Origin: Ctenosaura bakeri
Lineage: Eukaryota; Chordata; Lepidosauria; Squamata; Iguanidae
DNA length: 64,000 bases
Direction: 5' to 3'
Assembly: GCA_948474755.1 (NCBI GenBank)
Contig: CAOLHI010000620.1
Span: forward strand, 186,501 to 250,500
Shown: positions 52,201 through 61,200 of the stretch, piece after piece
How positions within the stretch are numbered: the first letter of the stretch is position 1
How the letters are laid out: each line of letters starts with the position of its first letter
Translations under genes and position numbers: made by a program
Notes under the pieces: model-generated
Told to the model about the DNA's origin: nothing
The model's database searches: none
What the model saw: only the letters and a program-made list of their open reading frames with translations

Positions 52201-55200
52201 GCTGGACCCCAGTGTATCTTTAGTAAATCTGCACCTATTCATGATATGTGTTAGTATCATTTTCTGTTTATTCGCATTTTCTATTCAGTGAAATTTTTTA
52301 GTATGAGCAGCAGAGACTGCCTTGTTTCTCATTTAATCATTCAGCCTCTTCAGAAGTTTCTGTTGGGAATATTTTCTTATGTGCCTTTTGCTGCACAGTT
52401 AGACCCTTTTTATTCACTAAAGCACCTAAGTGTATTCTTGATTTTATATATTGTCCTATGATTTTATAGTTTGTTTGTCATTTTATAGATGTTTATAGGT
52501 TTACGTTTTTGTATATTTTTGTAATTCTATATTGGAATTGTATATATTGCATTTTTGTATATTTTTTCTGAAAAGGATTCCGATTCTGAAAAGGCTGAAT
52601 TTATTGAAAAGCATTTTGCAACCTTTGCATGTTTTTTCCAGATGTTTAGAATAGATAATGAATGCATGAAATTATTGACATCTAGCTTATTTCAAATACA
52701 TTTAAATGACTATCACTAGTAAATATTTTTATCTTTGTAGAAAATGTTCATTACATTTTTTTCCTCTTCAGTTATTTATTTCTTTTTTTGTAACTCTTTA
52801 TATTTAAGGGTTTTCAGTATTCAGCAGCAGTTGGCTGTACAGGATCATGAATCTTGGCCAGGAATGGTAGAGGCAGACAGAGACCATCTTCAGCTCATCA
52901 AAGAGAAAGAAGCTCTCTTACAGGAACTGCAATTGATAAGTCAGCAACAGAGACCACCAGAAGATATTGAACGTTTAGAAGAAGAAAAACGACGCTTGGA
53001 GAATGAAATCCAGCAGGCCCGGGCCACTTCTTCTCATGGTGCTGCTGAAAGGTTTGAAAATACCATTGATTGGGCTGTTAGATGCTGCAGAATTGGGATA
53101 ATAAACTGTAAGGTGAAGTACACCTGAGGTAGTAAGATCAGGTAAACTATGAGGCCTAGCAATATTAAGCATAAAATAAGTTTTCATCCCCCTTGTGTGC
53201 CATTCTTCTGGGCTTGTTGGTAAGTTCTGGTGGCCAGTGTCCCGTATCACCACAGAGGGTTTAATTCTAGCCTTCTGATTGTTTTGTACAGTACTTGTTT
53301 CTGAAAAGTAAAAAGATGATTTTATTCCCACAGAGTACTGTTGCAAGAGAAAAGGAATTGTTTATTCATGCAGTTGGAGGAAGCAACTCGTTTAACTTCC
53401 TATTTATATTCCCAGTTGAAAAGGTTAGTACGTTAGAAACTGAGTTGTGTGTTTACTGTCAGTCGTCAGAGATGGAGCAATCCTAAGTGAGGAGGACTGA
53501 GTGAAATGGTGGCTCAATCACATTTTTGAAGTGTTTCAGGAAAGACATTAATAGGTTGGACGATGGGGGAGGGGTCTTTTTCTGTAAGTTTCTTATTAGG
53601 TTTCTCTGGGATGGAAAAAAATTACATCTACTCTAAGCTACATGCAGGTGAGGGATTCAATCCTTGGGTTTTTGGAGGAAGAAGGAAACCTTGAATCCAG
53701 CAAAGCCAAGAATTTTCACTGTACACTTAATGTCCTGTTCTGGGTCTTTCCTCTAGTAATAGATGTCTTCCCCTGGAGCTTTCCTTTTGTATTTTGGAGG
53801 ATATGGGGGGAAACACGCCTACTTTTCCAGCAAAGTTCTCCCAGATAGAGGAGCATTTCTGCTTCATCATAACCTGCTCCAGGCAGTGGATTGAGGAATA
53901 AGATTTCCCTGGTTGTTTCATGCTCTGAAACTGTCTCTTACCCCACCAGAGTTCTATAACTCAAATGAGACATAAAGGTGTTCATTTTTTTTCTTGACTT
54001 CTGATGACAGTGTTTTATGGCAAATCCAGTAGTTTGAGATTATGATTTCTAAACCTTGCCCCAAAAAAAAAGGATGCTATGTTTCAAATAACATTGAAAG
54101 ATATAAAAGTGTAGACTAGGATATGCTTCTAATCAATTTCCTAACCCCAGAGTGTCCGTGGAAGACAGTTACAACTAAAAATCAATATTTTGTAACGTTT
54201 TTAATCTGTCCATTAATTAAATTAGAAGCAATACTATTTATTTTTGTGAATAGTTTAATATGAAGAGCTATGAATTGCAGGCACCCAGTCTTAGGTCAGC
54301 CTTCACTTAGTTGGTGGGCAAAGAAAATCATCCTTTGAAGAATAAATAATACTCTGAAAGACTAAGTTCATAACTGAAGGTCGTCTGAGCAGAGACAAGT
54401 CACTGACTTCATGATGTCTGTACTATTAAAAAGTCCATTTGAGAGTAGCGGAAAGTAGAGAAGTAGAAAATATCATAGCAGTTGAAAATAAAAGCTATGA
54501 GAATGCACTGAATGTTTATTGAGTTGTAATACCAAATAGGTCTCAGACTAATGCACTCCATATTCTAATTTTACAAATTCTGTTTTACCTCATTTGGGCA
54601 AAGTACTTTGCCATTACATCAAAGCTTGGAACACATCGTTTGCACTTGTTCTTCAACCTGCGTTGCAAACCATGGTTTGATCATGGTTTGTAATTCTGTT
54701 TTGGAATGTAAACACAAATCACATGTTTGGTTTGTCACAATAGCAGAAATGTAGGAGGGCATGAAGGGACTAGGGACTATGTGAGGCAATTGCTGTTCCT
54801 GTCTGAACTATTTCATGGTCTGAAACATTTGTGTAACCTCTGCGTTATGGACATGTATTGAAAAAGGCTTCTACTCAGTTGTCTTTCTTTTTTTACTTGT
54901 CTAATATGGCCTTTTGCTGTTCTCATGTATTAGATAATATTTCAAAAGATAAATGAAGGATTTGTTTTTTATTTTGAAAACCTTTTTATTGAAGCAAAGG
55001 TTCATTTAATACTTTGTAAGTGAATAATGAATATATGTATATCTTTGTATTCTAGCTTGTCTGCCAGTAACTTGACAATATCCTCTGGCAGCAGTCGAGG
55101 GTCACTGGCATCCAGCCGTGGATCATTGGCTTCCAGTAGAGGTTCTCTTAGTTCTATTAGTTTCACAGACATCTATGGTCTTCCTCAGTATGAAAAATCA

Positions 55201-58200
55201 GACAGTGTGACAGAATATGGGCAGCATATGCGCTATGATCCAGTTCCACTTGACACTCATAGCAAAGATCTTCATTATCTTGAATCTGTTGGACCGTCAA
55301 GTAGCAGTAAACAAAGAAGATCTTTGGATACGCCTCTGTCTTTGGCATCTCTATCATCACGATCGTCTCTGTCCTCATTATCTCCTCCAAGTTCACCCCT
55401 GGATACTCCCTACCTACCTGCTTCTCGAGATTCTCCTTTGGCCCAAAGGTCAGAGGGATATGAAGAAATAATGGGCACAGGTGCCTTAGAAGCTCTCCGA
55501 GCTCAGGCATCTAATTTGGGTGAAGATAAAGCACAAGAAACAGTGTCAGCTAAAGCTGTTGAATACTCTACAGGCAGTGAAGGACTGCGAGAAGGAGGGA
55601 TTCAGCTGGCAAATATTCCAACTACAGGAGGCAAGTTAAATTTACCTACATATTTTGCCTTGGTGAATCTTGAAAATGCAGCAAAAATTTCTGATATGTT
55701 TACTTCATGTGTAGTTTTTCAAGATCTAGATAATCATAGAGGCACACATCAGTGAAAGGGCTTCTTAGGTGTTTATCTCTCACAGTAGAAAAGGTTGTGT
55801 ACAGGAACTAACACCTTCTTAACTCGTTTTTGGATGTAATTAATATGGTTCTCTTTGGAGAAAAAAAAATCTTAATGGAGACTTTTCTCATTTATTCTGT
55901 CTAATGCTTAAAGGAAGTAAAATTAGTTTTGCTAGTACCATTGAAATCAATAGAACAAGTTCACTGCAGTTAATTTATGTCTCATTAATTGCAGTAGGAA
56001 TGTAACTTTTTCATGTGATAAACTTTGGGGCCAGTTTTCCCACATCTTCTTTCTGATGTTCTTTTAAACATTCAGTGTGTCTTAATGTGGTGTTCTTACT
56101 ATGTATACTCATGCATAAATCTAAAAGATTTAGTTAAAAAAATTGACCCCCAAAAAACTGGACTGACTTATCGATGGGTCAATGTAAGTACTACACCTTA
56201 AATCTTATCTAAAAAAAGGAACCATCACCTTTTCTGAGTAGAGTGGCAAAAGGTGAGAGCTTAGTCCATCCCAGGAAAGCATAAAAGAAACACCTATCCT
56301 CTCTGCTGTGTCCACTGCAGTGCCTCTTCTGGCCTTTTTGAATGCCTGGGTGGGGAAAAAGACATTTCCTCTCAAATGAGTGCAGAGAGGGGGTCAGAGC
56401 TTCTTTTAGGGTCTCCCAAGATGGACTGAGCGCTAGCTTTTCCACACTCAGTGGAGGGGATGTATCCTTTTCCTTTGATAAGAGTTAATACTGAGTATTC
56501 TCTGAGTAGAGTGGTGAAAGGCCTGAACGGGAAAATGGTGGTGGCCAGGGGCAGTTGGCCCCCTGAGCAGTGCTGGTGCTTTCTCCTCTCTGGAATGGCC
56601 ATTGACTTATTCGTGGGTCATATAAAAATGCATACCTTTGGCCCCAAAACCTGCCCTTGACTTATACATGAGGCCAACTTGTGCACTAGTATATACGGTA
56701 AGCCTTGCAATAAGCTAGCTATATTCCTTTAATTTTTGTTTATATAACTTGGTTTCTAATTTTTCTAGTTCTCCCTGCAGTTCTTCCCTATGTTCTCTAG
56801 CATTTGTGATGGCCAGCTTTGTCTCTTAATCTGTTGTGTTCAACTGTATCATTGCTACCATTGCCATTTTTCCTTCTGTACTTTATCCTGTACATTGGAC
56901 AACTTATTTCTGCAACTGCTGTACTGTTGTTTATCTTTTCCTGATTATTACCTGTTTCTGTCTTCTATAAATACTGAAACCTATCTTTCTCTACCCATTT
57001 TTTACAGTATTTTTCACAAATTGTCATTATTTTTCCCATATTTCTCATTTCATGTATGTATGAAATAGATAATGTATACCCATGGTTATTAGTGAATTCC
57101 ACATCTTCACAATCAAGCATATTTTTGTCTACAAATATATTTGTAGCCATTGTTAGATCTTGCAGTTGATTTTACCTTGGGTAAATGAAAATATATTTTA
57201 CTTTCTTTCCTATTTTTGGCACAATTGTCTTTTCCACTTTCTCTTCTATCCTGCTTCCTGTTCAGTTGCTGTTTAGTTGATATCCTTCTAGGTATCATAT
57301 TTCAGAACCAGAACGTGGCAAACCAACTGCCCTCAATCTATTTTCTAATTGATTATAAAACATTTTATTACATTAAAAATACTTTTTCAGTATTTAATGT
57401 TTGAAAATTAAAATTAAATAAAGCTGTCTTTTATATCTCTTTTAAAAGTGATCTTGGGTCATTTAAACCAAAGTAGGACGAACATTAGTCAGAATTTTCT
57501 ATTAGAGCTCTGGAGGATTTGCAGTGGGTCATTAAGTATTCTGACACCCACTTGTATAGCAGTTTCAGCAACAGTATCCCTCCGTCTCATTGTACAACAG
57601 ACTGCCATGATGGAAGCCAGCATAGAATGAAAACCAAGAGTAGGTAGGTAGATGTATATATGGCGAAACAAGATTATGAGCTGAATTCTGATAGCAGAAG
57701 CAAATTCTTCAGCTGAGCATATCCTCACTTATTTACTCCTAAGAGTGTATATTCCACTATTCCTGAGCCACTCTTTCTGTGCCTTACTGTTTAGAAGAAG
57801 ACCTAAAGATTCAAGTGGAAAATGAAAAAGTTCCTGCAAGCCTAAAGTCTGCCCACTGTGTCTTAAATGTTACTGTTGCTGCATAAAAACTATTTTTCTG
57901 TGACATGATATATAGCATATAAATGACTGAACCATTTGAACTAAGGATGATCACACATAATTTAATCACAGAATTAGCACCCAGATATACAGGTGTGCCT
58001 GTTCACTAGACACATGGGATTGGATTCTGCCTGTATGCTCTGACCACATGGTTATCCTTTCTATGAGCAGTTCCCACATTGCATGGTTAATATTTAAAGC
58101 AATAGTTCTTATACTTTGTCTTCCAAGTGTTTTGGACTCAGCTCCTAGAATCCCTAATCATTGGCCTAGTCATCTGCTGGTTCTAAGGATAGATAAAGAG

Positions 58201-61200
58201 CACTTTCTTGATTTAAACATCAGTTAAAATGGCTGCCAGCTCATGGCTAAGTACAGTAAAACAGGCATACATGAAGTTTTAATTTGTATGATAGCTATCA
58301 GATCTTTTTCATAAATAAAGGAAAGGTAAAAACCTTTGTATAAACCATTTGTATTCCACATAAACTGTGGAACTTACTATTGTGATCCTAATCTTGTAGC
58401 ACTAGGATGTGCCAAGCATATCCCAAGCTTGTGTGCATGTGTACTTCCATCAAATAATAATTTATACAGTTAAAGGCCACAGTATTTAAAAGCACTTCAC
58501 ACTGAGGGCTCTATTTGTTTGTTAGACATGTACCGTGTTATTTCTCCAAGAAGCAAAAGGTGGTGTACCTGGTTCTCTTCTCCAGAGGCACCCAGTGAAC
58601 CCAGTTCTCTCTAGTCTTAGTGTGGTACTGTAACCATTACAACTCCATCATGTAGGTCAGTATTAGGTACATTATATACTGCAATGACAGGGGATTGATG
58701 ATATGAAGAAGAATATCTAGGGCTACTTGACAAGTTTATGACAGAGTCCGATTTTCAATTATTTGGCCCTCTGTGACATCAACTTCAGTTACATGCAGAC
58801 TTGGGGCATACTCCTTCCAGAGGAAGAGACACTTTGCTAGTGTTATTAAAATAATTCTGAATCATTTGAAGCCACTCCATAGAAATAAATTACCATACAG
58901 AGAGCTATCCACATAGTTCTAATTGTTATCGGAGAACTTGATGCCAGTACAACATAAGAAGAAATGTTTTCTTTCTTGAAAAAAATGGGCATCAAAAATG
59001 TTAAAACTGAAGAAAGGTTGTTGAGCTTCCACAGAAGGTGCCTGTCATTCTCTCTTCACATTTAAAATGAAGAAATATTCATGAGATACATTTTTTTCTA
59101 ATCAGTGTATTTCTGTAGAAAGATTGTAAGCTTGGAAAAATGCATGTGTTGAGTGCAATCCCAAGAAAGTAAAATATTTAAGCCTACAAACATTTATATG
59201 TGTGCTAAGCAATAAGTTCACTTTAGGTAGCTAGAAAATACTTCTCTTTAAACATAGTGCTTAACTTAGTCAGTGAGGCTAAAACACTTGATCTTTCCTC
59301 TCTTAGAGAGCTGTTTATTTCTGTGGAATGTTGGGCAGGGAATAAGTGCTGCAGCTTATTGGATATAAACCTTCCACCCAACATCAGATATGCTTTCTTC
59401 AGTTGCAAAGCTTCAGGTCATTCTTAAATTTTTTTGTTTCTTTTTAGCAAAAATAGAAATTTGATAATTGATTTCACTGTTTACTTAAAATACTCTTGTA
59501 TTTTGTTTCTCATGTGGCACAACAGAAAAAATTGCTGTAAGTGAATCAAGAATTTCTTGTTGTGGTGGGTTTTTCCTTCCTGCTTGTAAGCCCTGTGTGT
59601 GTCTAGTTTTTTGTTTGTTCTGTTATTGCGTGCATGTTGAAAGGACAGAATGTGTGCTTCATTGGTTTCATTCAAATCTCCATATGTTTAACTGTTATAG
59701 CCCTTTTTTGTTGCTGCAGTGTTAAGCAGTGATGTAGTGGTAAATTCTGAAATGGAGGACCGTATCATGACAGCGACCACAACCACATCCCCAAGGACAG
59801 TCCAAATATATAGGCAGCTGTGTTGATGGATACAGATATCCTATATATATAAAAAATCTCAAAGAGCAGGACTACTTAGCATAGTACCCAGTTTATTGGA
59901 TTAGCTGCAAAAATGCCAGTGCTCTGCTCCTCCCACATTCCTTCCTCACTGTACCACTGGTGTTAAACTGAACACTGTCTGCTCAATATTTAGCGATGAC
60001 TATCTTAAGGTTCTGTTTGAAGCTTCAGTTGCTATCCTAAATGTGTCTGCTATGCTGTGGGTGATGATTTATTAGTTTGTTGCAGCATTTTTAAAATAAA
60101 AAACATTAGAGGGTTTTAAAATGTCACTAAAATATTTGAAGCTGAAAAATAGGAAAAATCGAAAAAAGCTCATAGAACTCAATGCCTTCTCATACTATTC
60201 AGTGAATTTGCCTCTGTAGTTTGAATAACCAAAATGACTCATCTTGATTACAATTTTCCTCTAACTGGTATCACGGAATTTAATGACAATTAAGATAAGT
60301 CATGCCATGCAAAATGGCAAAACTGGTTATGGCATACTTATATTAGTTCTTCATATAACTGCTGTCTCACTTAATAAGGTCCTTTTATTTATTGTGCATT
60401 TGTTGATCAGCTGTCAACAATAAGGAAATATATTTGAATATTTTTTTTAATTTTTTTTTATTTTGGGAAAAATCTTTACTAACTTCTTTTTTTTGCCTGC
60501 TGCATGAAATTTCCTGTTTTGTTTTGTATTGTTTTTTAATTCCCAAGCTGTGTTTCTGATGATCTTTTGTAAAAGGCATGCTCTGCTAGAACCTATTTTA
60601 ATTTTTGTGATATTCACTGCTTATTTGCCTTGCAAACATTCAGCAGAATAATAAGCTGAAATGTATGTAACATGTTTGAGTTTTGTACGCCTTCCATGTT
60701 GCATCTTGATTCTTTTTGTACCACATTGTGTTTAATATCTCCAAGACACACTGATCTGTAGAATGGAGCCTATTAACCCTCTCTGCTTTTGTGGGTATAT
60801 TGTTGTGTTTTTTTCTTCCCTAGCCATTATGTTATAGTATGTGAAAACTAAGTTGGGAAGCATAGGTTTCTTCATTCTCTGCAATCCTATGCATAATGAC
60901 TTGATAGCAGATCTTATTCAATGAAGTTGGGGTAAATAAGTATAGTTTGCATATTATTGTTGTTGTTTTTATTATTATTTTCTGCTACTACATTTGTATC
61001 AAACCTTTCACCCAAAATTGTGTTCAGGTAATCTGACATCATTAAAAGCGAACTGAAGTATAAAAATCAGTAAACACCAAAACAGTTTAAAAGCACATCA
61101 CTAAAGGAATGAGTTCCACAATGTGGAAATAACACAAGAGAGCTAAATTCCTCTTCTTCAGGCTTGGCAAATGGGCCTCTGCAGGTGAGAGGATTATCAA

